This document shows positions 1-9,177 of a stretch of DNA of 64,000 nucleotides, one piece after another. This stretch comes from Aeromonas diversa CDC 2478-85 (GTDB lineage Bacteria; Pseudomonadota; Gammaproteobacteria; Enterobacterales; Aeromonadaceae): assembly GCF_000819805.1 (NCBI RefSeq), contig NZ_CDCE01000008.1:46657-110656 (forward strand). Direction: 5' to 3'. The stretch's first letter is position 1. Every line of letters begins with the position of its first letter. A program made the position numbers and the translations under genes. The notes below the pieces were generated by a model. That model did not search any database, was not told where the DNA came from, and worked only from the letters and a program-made list of their open reading frames with translations.

Positions 1-346
1 GGCGCGCGACTACGTGATGGCGGCGCGGGCGCAAGGTGCCGCCACCGGGCGCATCATCTTCCACCATATACTGCCCAACACCCTGGTGATGGTGGTGACC
101 CTGGCCCCCTTTGCCGTGGTCGGCAACATCTCGACCCTGACTGCGCTCGACTATCTCGGTTTTGGCCTGGCGCCGCCGACCCCGAGCTGGGGCGAGTTGC
201 TCTCCCAGGGGATCAACAACCTCGACGCCATCTGGATCGTGAGTTCTGTGGTGGCGGCGGTGAGCACAGTGCTCATCATGGTCTCTTTCATCGGTGAGGC
301 GGTGCGCGAGGCGTTCGATCCGCGCAAGTTCACCCGTTACGAGTAA
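1..346 (+). CDS. yejE: ABC transporter permease, C-terminal part (YejE/OppC type)
   Basis: This is the last 114 or so codons of an inner-membrane permease; the start lies before the window. The EAA-loop signature of binding-protein-dependent permeases is visible (ARAQGAATGRIIFHHILPN), followed by hydrophobic segments and the GFGLAPPTPSWGELLSQG stretch typical of YejE/OppC/DppC proteins. It is followed after about 55 bases by a large periplasmic binding protein and two ATPase genes on the same strand, so it is one of two membrane subunits of a peptide-type importer. YejE rather than OppC is inferred from the YejA-type neighbour. Only the C-terminus can be judged. Confidence 0.85.
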   Translation, partial: ARDYVMAARAQGAATGRIIFHHILPNTLVMVVTLAPFAVVGNISTLTALDYLGFGLAPPTPSWGELLSQGINNLDAIWIVSSVVAAVSTVLIMVSFIGEAVREAFDPRKFTRYE

Positions 347-402
347 CGTTTTCTAATCACTATCTGGTGCTACGCCGCAATGCGATGCTTTGGAGTTCAA
401 GG

Positions 403-2220
403 ATGAATAATAAAATCAAATGGATAGGCGGCTTTTTGCTGCTGGTGAACGGCACCCTGGTGTGGGCCGAGGCCTTGCCTGCCGGGCTCATCTGGGAGAC
501 TAACGACACGGATCCCGTGTTCGCCTCGTCGGACGCCAAGCAAGGGGGCACGCTGAACCTCTACGTGGACAGCTTCCCGCTCACCTTCCGCACCGTGGGG
601 CCCGACTCCAACGGTTCGTTCCGCTCCTTCATCCAGGATAACCAGCTGCGCCTCATCAGCTTCCATCCCAACACAGGCAACCCGATCCCGGCGCTGGCGA
701 CCCACTGGGCGATTGCCCCGGACAACCAGACCGTCTACTTCAAGCTCGACCCGCGCGCCAAGTGGTCCGATGGCAAGCCGGTGGTGCCCGAAGATTACAC
801 CTTCGGTTACGAGATGATGCGCTCGCCCCACATCAAGGGGCCCTGGTTCAACAACTACTACACCACAGAAGTGATCGAGGTGAGCAAGGTTGACGAGCAC
901 ACCATCAAGGTCAAGGCGGGCAGTGCCAAGGGCAAGCTGGATCTGCTCAACACCACAGAGCTGTGGCCCCAGCCCAAGCATTTCTACAAGCTCACCCCCA
1001 ACTGGGTGAAGCAGTACAACTGGGCCATAGTCCCGACCACGGGCCCCTACGTCATCAGCGACGTGAAGAAGGGGAAATCGGTCACCTTCAGCCGCCAGAA
1101 GGATTGGTGGGCCAAGGATGATCGCTTCTTCCAGCACCGCTTCAACATCGACAAGGTGCACGTCAAGGTGATCCGCGATCAGAACATAGCGTTTCGTCAC
1201 TTTCTGAAAGGGGAGCTCGACAGCTTCGAGATGATCCAGCCCACCTGGTGGCACGAGAAGGCCAAGGGACCCGAGTTCGACAAGGGTTACATTCAGAAGG
1301 TGATGGCCTACACCGACACCAAGCAGGGTGGCCAGGGGCTGCACTTGAACACCGCCGTGCCCCGGCTTGCCGATCTCAACGTGCGCCTCGGCATCGAGCA
1401 CGCCATCAACATCGACAAGATGATCGCCACCGTGCTGCGCGGCGACTATGTGCGTGCCACCACCTTCGGTTCGGGCTTTGGCCCCTTCACCGACATGACG
1501 CTGCCGGCGCGCGCCTACGACGTGCAGAAGGCCCGTGACTACTTCGCCAAGGCCGGTTACACCAAGCAGGGACCGGACGGCATCCTGGTCAATGACAAGG
1601 GCGAGCGCCTCACCCTGGCGGTCACCTTTACCGTCTCCGAGCACGCCAAGCGTCTGAGTTTCCTCAAAGAAGAGGCCAAGCGTGCCGGCCTGGATCTCGA
1701 GCTCAACCTGGTCGACGGCGCCACCGGCTTCAAGGCCATGCTGGAGAAGAAGCACGAGGCGGCCTGGCTCGGTTGGGGCGGCGGCGGCCTCTATCCCCAG
1801 TACTGGGAGTCGTTCCACTCGGATAACGCCAACAAGCCCCAGACCAACAACTTCTTTAACGTGGCCGACAAGGAGCTCGATACGCTCATCAATGCCTATG
1901 GCAAAGAGTTCGATCTGGACAAGCGTGCCGATCTGTCGCGTCAGATCCAGCAGCGCATCTATGATCTCGCCATCTTCGTGCCTGGCTATGCCCTCAACTA
2001 TGTGCGTGCCGCCAGCTGGCGTTATGTGATGCTGCCCAAGGTGCCCGCCACCAAGAACACCCCGGATCAACTCTACTGGCCCATGGACGGTTATCCCCAC
2101 AGCTCCGGTGGCCTGCTCTGGATCGATGAGAGCAAGCGCACCGAGGTCGCGGATGACAAGGACTCGGGCAAGGCACTGGAACCCGTCGTGCTGATCGACA
2201 AGAGCTGGCAGCATGGTTGA
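403..2220 (+). CDS. yejA: Periplasmic oligopeptide-binding protein, YejA-like
   Basis: This is a family 5 solute-binding protein of 605 residues, close to the length of E. coli YejA. The chosen ATG follows a GGAG-like site and opens a clear signal peptide ([19 protein letters not shown], then cleavage after VWA). An in-frame ATG 36 bases earlier would add residues in front of the signal peptide and is less likely. Features of the family include the early [17 protein letters not shown] region and [12 protein letters not shown]. It would capture peptides, or microcin C-like compounds in the E. coli system, in the periplasm for the adjacent permease and ATPases. The stop is followed after 10 bases by the first ATPase start, so the genes form an operon. 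Confidence 0.88.
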   Translation: MNNKIKWIGGFLLLVNGTLVWAEALPAGLIWETNDTDPVFASSDAKQGGTLNLYVDSFPLTFRTVGPDSNGSFRSFIQDNQLRLISFHPNTGNPIPALATHWAIAPDNQTVYFKLDPRAKWSDGKPVVPEDYTFGYEMMRSPHIKGPWFNNYYTTEVIEVSKVDEHTIKVKAGSAKGKLDLLNTTELWPQPKHFYKLTPNWVKQYNWAIVPTTGPYVISDVKKGKSVTFSRQKDWWAKDDRFFQHRFNIDKVHVKVIRDQNIAFRHFLKGELDSFEMIQPTWWHEKAKGPEFDKGYIQKVMAYTDTKQGGQGLHLNTAVPRLADLNVRLGIEHAINIDKMIATVLRGDYVRATTFGSGFGPFTDMTLPARAYDVQKARDYFAKAGYTKQGPDGILVNDKGERLTLAVTFTVSEHAKRLSFLKEEAKRAGLDLELNLVDGATGFKAMLEKKHEAAWLGWGGGGLYPQYWESFHSDNANKPQTNNFFNVADKELDTLINAYGKEFDLDKRADLSRQIQQRIYDLAIFVPGYALNYVRAASWRYVMLPKVPATKNTPDQLYWPMDGYPHSSGGLLWIDESKRTEVADDKDSGKALEPVVLIDKSWQHG

Positions 2221-2230
2221 GGAGACAGGC

Positions 2231-3219
<989 letters not shown>

Positions 3220-3223
<4 letters not shown>

Positions 3224-4224
3224 CCCAGCCACTGCTCACCATCACGGATCTCAAGCAGCACTTCGCCATGGGCGGGGGCTTCTTGCAGCGCAAATACAAG
3301 GTCTATGCGGTCGACGGCATCAGCCTCTCCCTGCGTCGGGGCGAGACCCTGGGGCTGGTGGGCGAGTCCGGCTGCGGCAAGTCCACCCTGGGGCGTACCC
3401 TGCTCAAATTGTTCGAGCCCACGGCTGGCACCATTACCTTCGAGGGGCGCGACATCACAGCGCTTTCGCCCAAGGAGATGCGCTCATTGCGCCAGGAGAT
3501 GCAGATCGTCTTTCAAGACCCGATGGAGTCGCTTAATGCGCGTCACACGGTCGGTCAGATCCTGGAGGAGCCCTTCATCATCCACGGTAAGGGCACCAGT
3601 GACGAACGGCGTCTCTGGGTGCGCGAGTTGCTCGAGAAGGTTGGGCTGCCTGCCACCGCCGCCGAGCGCTACCCCCATGAATTCTCCGGTGGTCAGCGTC
3701 AGCGTATCGGCATCGCCCGCGCCATCGCCCTCAAGCCCAAGCTGCTGGTCTGCGACGAGGCGGTTTCGGCCCTCGATGTCTCGGTACAGTCCCAGATAGT
3801 CAACTTGCTGCTCAGCCTGCAGCGGGAGATGGATCTCGCCATGATCTTCATCGCCCACGACTTGTCGGTGGTGAAGCACATCTCGGATCGCATCGCCGTC
3901 ATGTATCTGGGGCGCGTGGTCGAACTGGCCGAGGCCAGCGAGCTCTATCAGGCGCCGCGCCACCCCTACACCCAGGCGCTCATCTCGGCTATTCCGGTGC
4001 CGGATCCCCGTCGGCGCAGCCAGCGTATTCTGCTCACCGGTGATGTGCCGTCTCCCATAGCACCACCGCCGGGTTGCCACTTTCACCAGCGTTGTCCCTA
4101 CGCGAGCGAGCGCTGCCGCAGTGAGGCGCCAGCCCTGACGGGTGAGGGGCACCAGGTGGCCTGTCACCACCCTCTGCCAGCCAGCGGGCAACATAATCAG
4201 GTGTACCTCGATCGCGCGATCTGA
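3220..4224 (+). CDS. Oligopeptide ABC transporter ATPase, OppF/DppF type
   Basis: This is the second ATPase of the importer, 334 residues. Walker A is GESGCGKST, the signature is FSGGQRQR and Walker B is [12 protein letters not shown]; the C-terminal oligopeptide-transporter domain includes [14 protein letters not shown]. The ATG overlaps the TGA of the previous gene by four bases and is preceded by GGAGGTGAGAGC. It should form a heterodimer with the upstream ATPase at the cytoplasmic face of the permeases. It is the last gene of the operon: a GC-rich hairpin follows 18 bases after the stop. Confidence 0.9.
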
Positions 4225-4241
4225 GGTGATGGAATGAAATA

Positions 4242-4263
4242 ATGGGGCCCTGGGCCCCATTTT
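4242..4263 (+). terminator. Terminator of the Yej-type operon
   Basis: ATGGGGCCC is followed almost at once by its complement GGGCCCCAT and then TTTT. It lies just after the last ATPase gene. Confidence 0.75.
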
Positions 4264-4366
4264 CGTCTGTGTGTGGAGTTTCAGGTTGGCCTGAACAGGC
4301 CTGGGCGGGTCAGTGCCTTGTGGGCACTGCGGTCATGATGTTTGTAATTTTACAACAAAGTGGTGC

Positions 4367-4483
4367 TTAGGCACCGTAGCGGAAGTAGTAGTTGCGGGTT
4401 GCCGGCGCGTAGGCGACCTTCTCGTTGCGACCCTTGTCTGTCACCCCTTTCAGGTGGAAAAGCACGGCCAGATGTTCAAACAT
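4367..4483 (-). CDS. Predicted 38-residue microprotein
   Basis: A short open frame on the minus strand starts with ATG at 4483 and is preceded by a strong ribosome site (AAAGAGGTGAG, about five bases from the ATG). It encodes MFEHLAVLFHLKGVTDKGRN and ends in an aromatic, basic tail YYFRYGA. The family is not recognised. The reasons to call it a gene are the ribosome site, the non-random composition and its position in an otherwise empty 800-base stretch. No membrane segment is evident. It faces the peptide importer convergently. Function is unknown. Confidence 0.55.
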   Translation of the reverse strand: MFEHLAVLFHLKGVTDKGRNEKVAYAPATRNYYFRYGA

Positions 4484-4721
4484 AACTCACCTCTTTGTGG
4501 TTGATGTGACCTGCGTCACAAGAACAATCCTAGGTGGATTTGTGAGCTGGATCAATAAAATTTGTTGTTTATTTACAGAATTTTCTGGAAAGGGTTTTCA
4601 TAGCAAACCTGCTTATGGAGGCGTTTTCGAGCGACGCGGTCCCGTCTTCTGAAGCGTCACCGGGGGAAGAGGGGAAAATACGAGGCCGTTCATGCTGCGG
4701 CTTGATATTCGCTGTTGCAGA

Positions 4722-4741
4722 CCATGATGCTATTATCATGG
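4722..4741. promoter_or_regulatory. Short dyad, possible operator
   Basis: CCATGAT and ATCATGG form 7-base arms around a 6-base spacer, in the AT-rich stretch upstream of the small frame at 4901. It could be a regulator site. There is no direct evidence for which regulator. Confidence 0.25.
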
Positions 4742-4900
4742 CGCGATAATTCGGACCCGTTTTGGTCTATTTACCAAATGGGGCAGTTGAGCTAATTCCG
4801 CAGGCGTCCGTAATAGGGCGTAATAGATAATAAATAGAGAGGTCTGGCTGGAAATGAGAATGAGAGCCCGACTACTCTTTTTATGGTCCTCCCTGGAAGC

Positions 4901-5038
4901 ATGGCCATGTTACCGAGTGAACTCATGATTGACGCGCTGTTGACCGATGTCGAGATAGCGATAGAGCCTCATGCAGAATATGAAAATGACGAGCCAATGT
5001 TGACGGCTGAAAATATTGATATGTTGCTACGAGAATAA
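4901..5038 (+). CDS. Possible 45-residue acidic protein
   Basis: This is an open frame of 45 codons with several Asp and Glu residues (MAMLPSELMIDALL at the start, TAENIDMLLRE at the end). A weak site (TGGAAG) lies just upstream, and in-frame ATGs occur at 4883 and 4901. A second, overlapping short frame starts at 4854 (24 codons), so the true reading is uncertain. It sits between the importer operon and a convergent export operon. No family is recognised. Confidence 0.3.
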   Translation: MAMLPSELMIDALLTDVEIAIEPHAEYENDEPMLTAENIDMLLRE

Positions 5039-5049
5039 ATCTTCAGGCT

Positions 5050-6072
5050 TCATACGCCATATCGCGTCGCCTCAAATCGGTTCAGCAGTCGGTGTAATAG
5101 ATAACAGAGTGCCAGTGTGACCACTATGGCCACGCCAATACTGCTGACCCGATAGAGGGCGCTAAAGACCAGATCCCGATGAGGGGACAGGTATTGCCCG
5201 AAGAGGATGCCAAGGGTGGTGAGGGCACCGAAGCCGACGCCGGAGCCCCCTTCGGTGACGTGGACTCGCCCCAGTAGCATGCACCCCAGCCAGAGCAGGG
5301 GGGTGACCAGCAGCAACACCCCCGACCAATCATAGAGCAGCAGTTGCATTCCCAGTCCCACGCCGACCCCGAGCAGGGTACCCAGGGCCCGTTTGCGGGC
5401 ATAGGTGAGGGCGCCATTCCAGTTCATGGGAAAGAGCAGCATCAGGGTGGTGGCCTGGGCGGACATGGAGTCACCGAGGTCGCAGACCTGAAACACCACG
5501 AAGGAGAGGGTGGCCAGGGTGGCGCCCAGGAGTGTCTCATGGCGCAGGCGGTGAGAGGGCTTGGGTGCCGGCGCCGGGCTTGCCGGTGGCTCGCTATCGG
5601 GAAAGAGTGAGACCAGCAGCCAGGCGACCATGGCCGAGAAGGCGTTACCCATCAGGGTACTCAGGAAGAGATCGTTGAGATCCGTGCCGGGGTAACTGGC
5701 GAAGTGGAGCATGATGCTGAGGATCAGGACACCGTTGGCGCCAAAGAGAAACAGGCTGCCCCTCGCCATGCAGGCGAAACGATAGAGGAACAGCCCAAAG
5801 ACGATGGGGATCATGAGTAGCGGGTGTCTGCCGAAGAGTCCACCCAGCAGGCCGACCTCCAGGATACTGACGAGGGCCGCCGCCAGCAGTTGCAGGGTAA
5901 CCTGGCGGTTGAGGGTCGGCACTGTGCCCAGCAGCAGCATGGGAGTGACGGTGAAGAAGACCCCGTAGTTCCAGTTCATCACCTTGCACAGGAGAAACCC
6001 CAGGGTGGCGCCGCCGGCGATACGCAGGCAGCGGCGCAGTTGGTCCCCGCTGAGGGGAGCGGCGAAAGACAT
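5050..6072 (-). CDS. DUF2955/FUSC-like inner-membrane protein
   Basis: A 340-residue integral membrane protein with about ten hydrophobic segments in two halves separated by a Pro/Ala-rich linker near residues 160-170 (PPASPAPAPKPSHR). Such proteins are small relatives of the aromatic acid exporter (FUSC/AaeB) group, commonly encoded next to a HlyD-type adaptor. Here the adaptor gene lies directly upstream on the same strand, and a MarR gene leads the cluster. An efflux role for weak acids or aromatic compounds is inferred from family and context. No substrate can be read from the sequence. Confidence 0.75.
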   Translation of the reverse strand: MSFAAPLSGDQLRRCLRIAGGATLGFLLCKVMNWNYGVFFTVTPMLLLGTVPTLNRQVTLQLLAAALVSILEVGLLGGLFGRHPLLMIPIVFGLFLYRFACMARGSLFLFGANGVLILSIMLHFASYPGTDLNDLFLSTLMGNAFSAMVAWLLVSLFPDSEPPASPAPAPKPSHRLRHETLLGATLATLSFVVFQVCDLGDSMSAQATTLMLLFPMNWNGALTYARKRALGTLLGVGVGLGMQLLLYDWSGVLLLVTPLLWLGCMLLGRVHVTEGGSGVGFGALTTLGILFGQYLSPHRDLVFSALYRVSSIGVAIVVTLALCYLLHRLLNRFEATRYGV

Positions 6073-6122
6073 GCAGGCTCCTCGAGGTGCCGACCCCGTA
6101 TCGACGGGGTGGCGGTTGGCTA

Positions 6123-7181
6123 TCAGTAGATGTAGTGCAGCAGGCTGATCAGGGTGATCTGGGCCCTGGCCATCAGGGCGAGCAGGGGGCTCTCGGGGAG
6201 CAGCTGCACGGTGGCGCGCGCCCCGGAGGGGAGCCGGGCCGGTTCTGCGTCATCCAGGCGCAGGCGCAAGCGTAGCCGCTGGGCATCCCGCACCCAACGA
6301 TCCGACTGGCTCGGCGTGGCGAGCTGGCCGTTGGCGTCAAACTGGCCGGCGCTCACCCCGGCATCCAGGCTGTCGATATGGGCCGGGTAGAGGGCGCCCG
6401 GTCTGCCATCGAAGACGACCAGCGCCCTGTCTCCCTGATCGGCGCCGCGTAGCGCCTTCTCGCGAAAATCGGCGATGACCTCCAGCTGATCGGCCACCAG
6501 GGCCAGCAGCGGGTTGCCGGCGGCGGCATAGGCTCCCTGCTCCAGTTGCAGGTTGGTCACCACTCCGTCCTGCTCGGCGTTGACCTTGCTGTAAGCCAGG
6601 TTGAGGGTGGCCCTTTCCAGATTGTTGTGTGCCTGACGCAGACGCAGGTTGGCCTCGCCTGATTCGCCGCGGCTCACCTTGAGCTGCTCCAGGCTGGCCT
6701 GACTCGCCTCCAGGGCCGCTTGCGCCGTACGCAGCCCGGCATCGGCATCCTCTTTCTGCTGCTGGGCGATGAGGTGACGTGCATAGAGGGCATTCACCCG
6801 GCGCCCCTGACGCTCGGCCAGCTGGTAACGGGCGCGTGCGGCGCTCAGATCGGCGTCGGCAGCCGCTATGTTGGCATCGAGCCTGGCGTTTTCCTGTCTG
6901 GCCTGCTCCAGGGCCAGCTCTGCGTGCTCAACCGCCAGTCTGAAGGGCGCCGGATCGAGTTCGAACAGCGGCTCCCCCTTGTGCACCTGCTGGTTGTTAT
7001 GCACATGGATGGCCATCAGTCGTCCACTGACCTGGGGGGCGACCTTGACCACGCCGCGGGTGGCCATGGCCTGGGGGGTCATGGGCATCTTGAGATCGGC
7101 CAGCAGGAAGTAGGCAAACAGCAGGGCAAAGGCGATGGCGCCACCTCTCACCCAGCGGGCAAATTGCTGATCAGGCGTCAT
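6123..7181 (-). CDS. HlyD-family membrane-fusion protein (EmrA/YibH-like)
   Basis: A 352-residue periplasmic adaptor with one N-terminal membrane anchor (about residues 13-31), a first lipoyl half (VKVAPQVSGRLMAIHVHNNQ), a long alpha-helical coiled-coil region rich in Ala, Glu and Gln (about 85-200) and a second lipoyl half (AEQDGVVTNLQLEQGAYA). The start at 7181 overlaps the end of the MarR gene by 11 bases, so the two are translated together. With the following DUF2955 protein it should form an export unit. No outer-membrane partner is present nearby. Confidence 0.85.
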   Translation of the reverse strand: MTPDQQFARWVRGGAIAFALLFAYFLLADLKMPMTPQAMATRGVVKVAPQVSGRLMAIHVHNNQQVHKGEPLFELDPAPFRLAVEHAELALEQARQENARLDANIAAADADLSAARARYQLAERQGRRVNALYARHLIAQQQKEDADAGLRTAQAALEASQASLEQLKVSRGESGEANLRLRQAHNNLERATLNLAYSKVNAEQDGVVTNLQLEQGAYAAAGNPLLALVADQLEVIADFREKALRGADQGDRALVVFDGRPGALYPAHIDSLDAGVSAGQFDANGQLATPSQSDRWVRDAQRLRLRLRLDDAEPARLPSGARATVQLLPESPLLALMARAQITLISLLHYIY

Positions 7182-7659
7182 CTTGTTGTGACCCCTGTTC
7201 GTTGCGCCTGGCCAGGCGGGCCAGGGCATTCTCGGTGATCTTGCCCAGGGTAAGCTCGAAGCGGGCCAGCTCGGCCTCGTCGACGTTCCCGAGCAGATCG
7301 TGACGGGCCTGCATGATGCGTTGTTCCATCTGGGCGAGCAGTTGCAGGCCGGCATCGGTCAGGCTGACGATGCGGGCGCGCTTGTCCTCGCTACAGCAGT
7401 GGCGGCTCACCAACCCCTGCTCTTCGAGCTGACCCAGGGTGCGCATCAGGGAGGCGACCTCGATCTCGAGGGCGTCGGCCAGACTCTTCTGGCTGATGTG
7501 ATCGCCCAGACGCTTGAGCTTCCAGAGGGCGGTCCAGCGGGGATAGGTGAGGCCGAGGGGCAGCAGCTCCTGATCGGCCACTCGCCCCCACAGACGGTAG
7601 AGGCGACCGAGGCGTTCGGCCAGCGAGAGTTCGCGCAGGCGTTCGAGAGAGTGATCCAT
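7171..7659 (-). CDS. MarR-family transcriptional regulator
   Basis: A 162-residue winged-helix regulator. The helix-turn-helix spans about residues 50-90 (LKRLGDHISQKSLADALEIE, then VASLMRTLGQLEEQGLV) and the wing contains CCSEDKRARIVSLTDAG. The ATG at 7659 is favoured over one at 7671 because GGAG stands at the right distance before it. It leads the adaptor/DUF2955 operon, and two matching palindromes lie just upstream, so autorepression of the whole operon is the simplest model. The ligand is unknown. Confidence 0.88.
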   Translation of the reverse strand: MDHSLERLRELSLAERLGRLYRLWGRVADQELLPLGLTYPRWTALWKLKRLGDHISQKSLADALEIEVASLMRTLGQLEEQGLVSRHCCSEDKRARIVSLTDAGLQLLAQMEQRIMQARHDLLGNVDEAELARFELTLGKITENALARLARRNEQGSQQDDA

Positions 7660-7668
7660 GGGGGACTC

Positions 7669-7720
7669 CATTTACTTAGCGTGCTAATAATTTATCTTTG
7701 TTAGCGTGCTAAGTAAATGG
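7669..7720. promoter_or_regulatory. Double palindromic operator of the MarR operon
   Basis: TTAGCGTGCTAA occurs twice (7676-7687 and 7701-7712), 25 bases apart centre to centre. Each copy is itself a palindrome with 5-base arms. The whole stretch is also an inverted repeat with arms CCATTTACTTAGC and GCTAAGTAAATGG. The position, at the 5' end of the MarR gene, fits MarR dimers blocking the promoter. Confidence 0.7.
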
Positions 7721-7820
7721 TTTTGTGATGAGGATCACGGCTACCTCCTTGGAGGGGGCTGTGTTGGCGTTAAAGGTTTCAATGATTTTATTTGGCTTTG
7801 GCGGGGGGTTAACCGACAGG

Positions 7821-7856
7821 AGGGGCCCGGGCCCCTAGAGTGTGCTCGATCACACA
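7821..7856. promoter_or_regulatory. Palindrome and CRP-like site before the malate cluster
   Basis: A perfect 16-base palindrome, AGGGGCCCGGGCCCCT, lies at 7821-7836. TGTGCTCGATCACACA, which resembles a CRP site (TGTG, eight bases, CACA), lies at 7841-7856. Both are within 60 bases of the carrier start, so if CRP binds here it would have to act from a downstream position or repress. This is a prediction from pattern only. Confidence 0.3.
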
Positions 7857-7874
7857 CAGTGCTGGAGCATAACA

Positions 7875-9167
7875 ATGAAAGACCTCGCTACCCCCAACTC
7901 TCTCGGCGGCTGGCAGATCGCCGGCATGCCGATGCAGCTCTTCTTCGGTTTCTCGGCCTGCGTACTCTACGCCGGCTGGAATGGCACCCTGCCCCTTGGC
8001 ATGGTGGGCGCGCTGGCGCTCATGTTCGTGCTCGGCACCCTGCTGACCGAACTCGGCGAGCGCATCCACCCGGTGCGCGAATACCTGGGGGGCGGCACCA
8101 TACTCGCCATCTTCGGCGGCGCCGCCCTGTTTGAATACCGGATCCTGCCTGCCGAGGCGGGGGCGGTGATCACCAACTTCATGAAGGAGGGGGGCTTTCT
8201 CAACTTCTTCATCGCCAGCCTGGTGACCGGCTCCGTGTTCGGCATGAGTCGCGCCCTGCTGAAAAACGCCGCCATGCGCTATCTGCCGGTGATCCTCGGC
8301 GGCGTGGTCGTGGCCCTGCTGGCGGTCGGCAGTGTCGGCGTGTTGCTCGGCTATGGCTTCAAGAGCGCGGTGCTGCTCATCGGCCTGCCCATCATGGGCG
8401 GCGGTATGGGGGCGGGCGCCGTGCCCCTGGTCGAGATCCTCTCCGGCCCTATGCACCTCTCCAGTGCCGAGCTGCTCTCGCGCATGGTGCCTGCGGTGGT
8501 GATCGCCAACACCCTGGCGATCCTGGTCGGTAGCCTGCTGGCGCGTATCGGCCGCCGCTATCCCTCTCTCACCGGCAACGGTCGCCTGATGATCCGCGAA
8601 GAGACCGCCACCGCCGAGGAGGTGACCCGCACTCCGACCCTGGAGAGCCTCGGCATCGGCCTCTTCATCAGCTCGAGCATGTTTGTGCTCGGCTCCCTGC
8701 TCGGCAAGTTCATCCCCATGCACCCCTTCGCCCTGATGATTCTGGCGGTGGCGACCATCAAGGTGAGCGGCCTGCTGCCGCGTCGCTACGAGGAGGCCGC
8801 CGCCGACTGGTATCAGTTTGTTGTCACCAACCTGACTCCCTCCCTGCTGGTGGGGATTGGCGTCGCCTACACCAGCATCCCCGAGCTCATCGGTGCCTTC
8901 TCCGCCCAGTACTTCGTGCTGGTGCTGGTCACCGTGCTGGGGGGCGCCCTGGGGGCGGCTATCGTGGGCCGGATGATCGGCTTCTACCCCATAGAGGCCG
9001 CCATCACCGGCGGCCTGTGCATGGCCAACATGGGCGGTACCGGCGACGTGGCCGTGCTGTCGGCGGCCCAGCGCATGAACCTGATGCCGTTTGCCCAGAT
9101 CTCCTCGCGGCTCGGCGGCGCCTTCATGCTGATCCTGGCCACCCTGCTCATCTCCCTGTTCGTGTAA
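7875..9167 (+). CDS. 2-hydroxycarboxylate carrier (CitS/MaeN/CimH family)
   Basis: A 430-residue secondary transporter of the 2HCT family, which moves citrate or malate across the inner membrane with Na+ or H+. The family's two GG-loop motifs are present: GGGMGAGAVPL near residue 175 and NMGGTGDVAVLSA near residue 390. About eleven hydrophobic segments are seen. The ATG at 7875 follows CTGGAG; an upstream in-frame start would add eleven hydrophilic residues without a ribosome site. A malic enzyme gene follows after 10 bases, so malate is the likely substrate. Substrate choice is inferred from that neighbour. Confidence 0.88.
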   Translation: MKDLATPNSLGGWQIAGMPMQLFFGFSACVLYAGWNGTLPLGMVGALALMFVLGTLLTELGERIHPVREYLGGGTILAIFGGAALFEYRILPAEAGAVITNFMKEGGFLNFFIASLVTGSVFGMSRALLKNAAMRYLPVILGGVVVALLAVGSVGVLLGYGFKSAVLLIGLPIMGGGMGAGAVPLVEILSGPMHLSSAELLSRMVPAVVIANTLAILVGSLLARIGRRYPSLTGNGRLMIREETATAEEVTRTPTLESLGIGLFISSSMFVLGSLLGKFIPMHPFALMILAVATIKVSGLLPRRYEEAAADWYQFVVTNLTPSLLVGIGVAYTSIPELIGAFSAQYFVLVLVTVLGGALGAAIVGRMIGFYPIEAAITGGLCMANMGGTGDVAVLSAAQRMNLMPFAQISSRLGGAFMLILATLLISLFV

Positions 9168-9177
9168 GGAGTCCATC

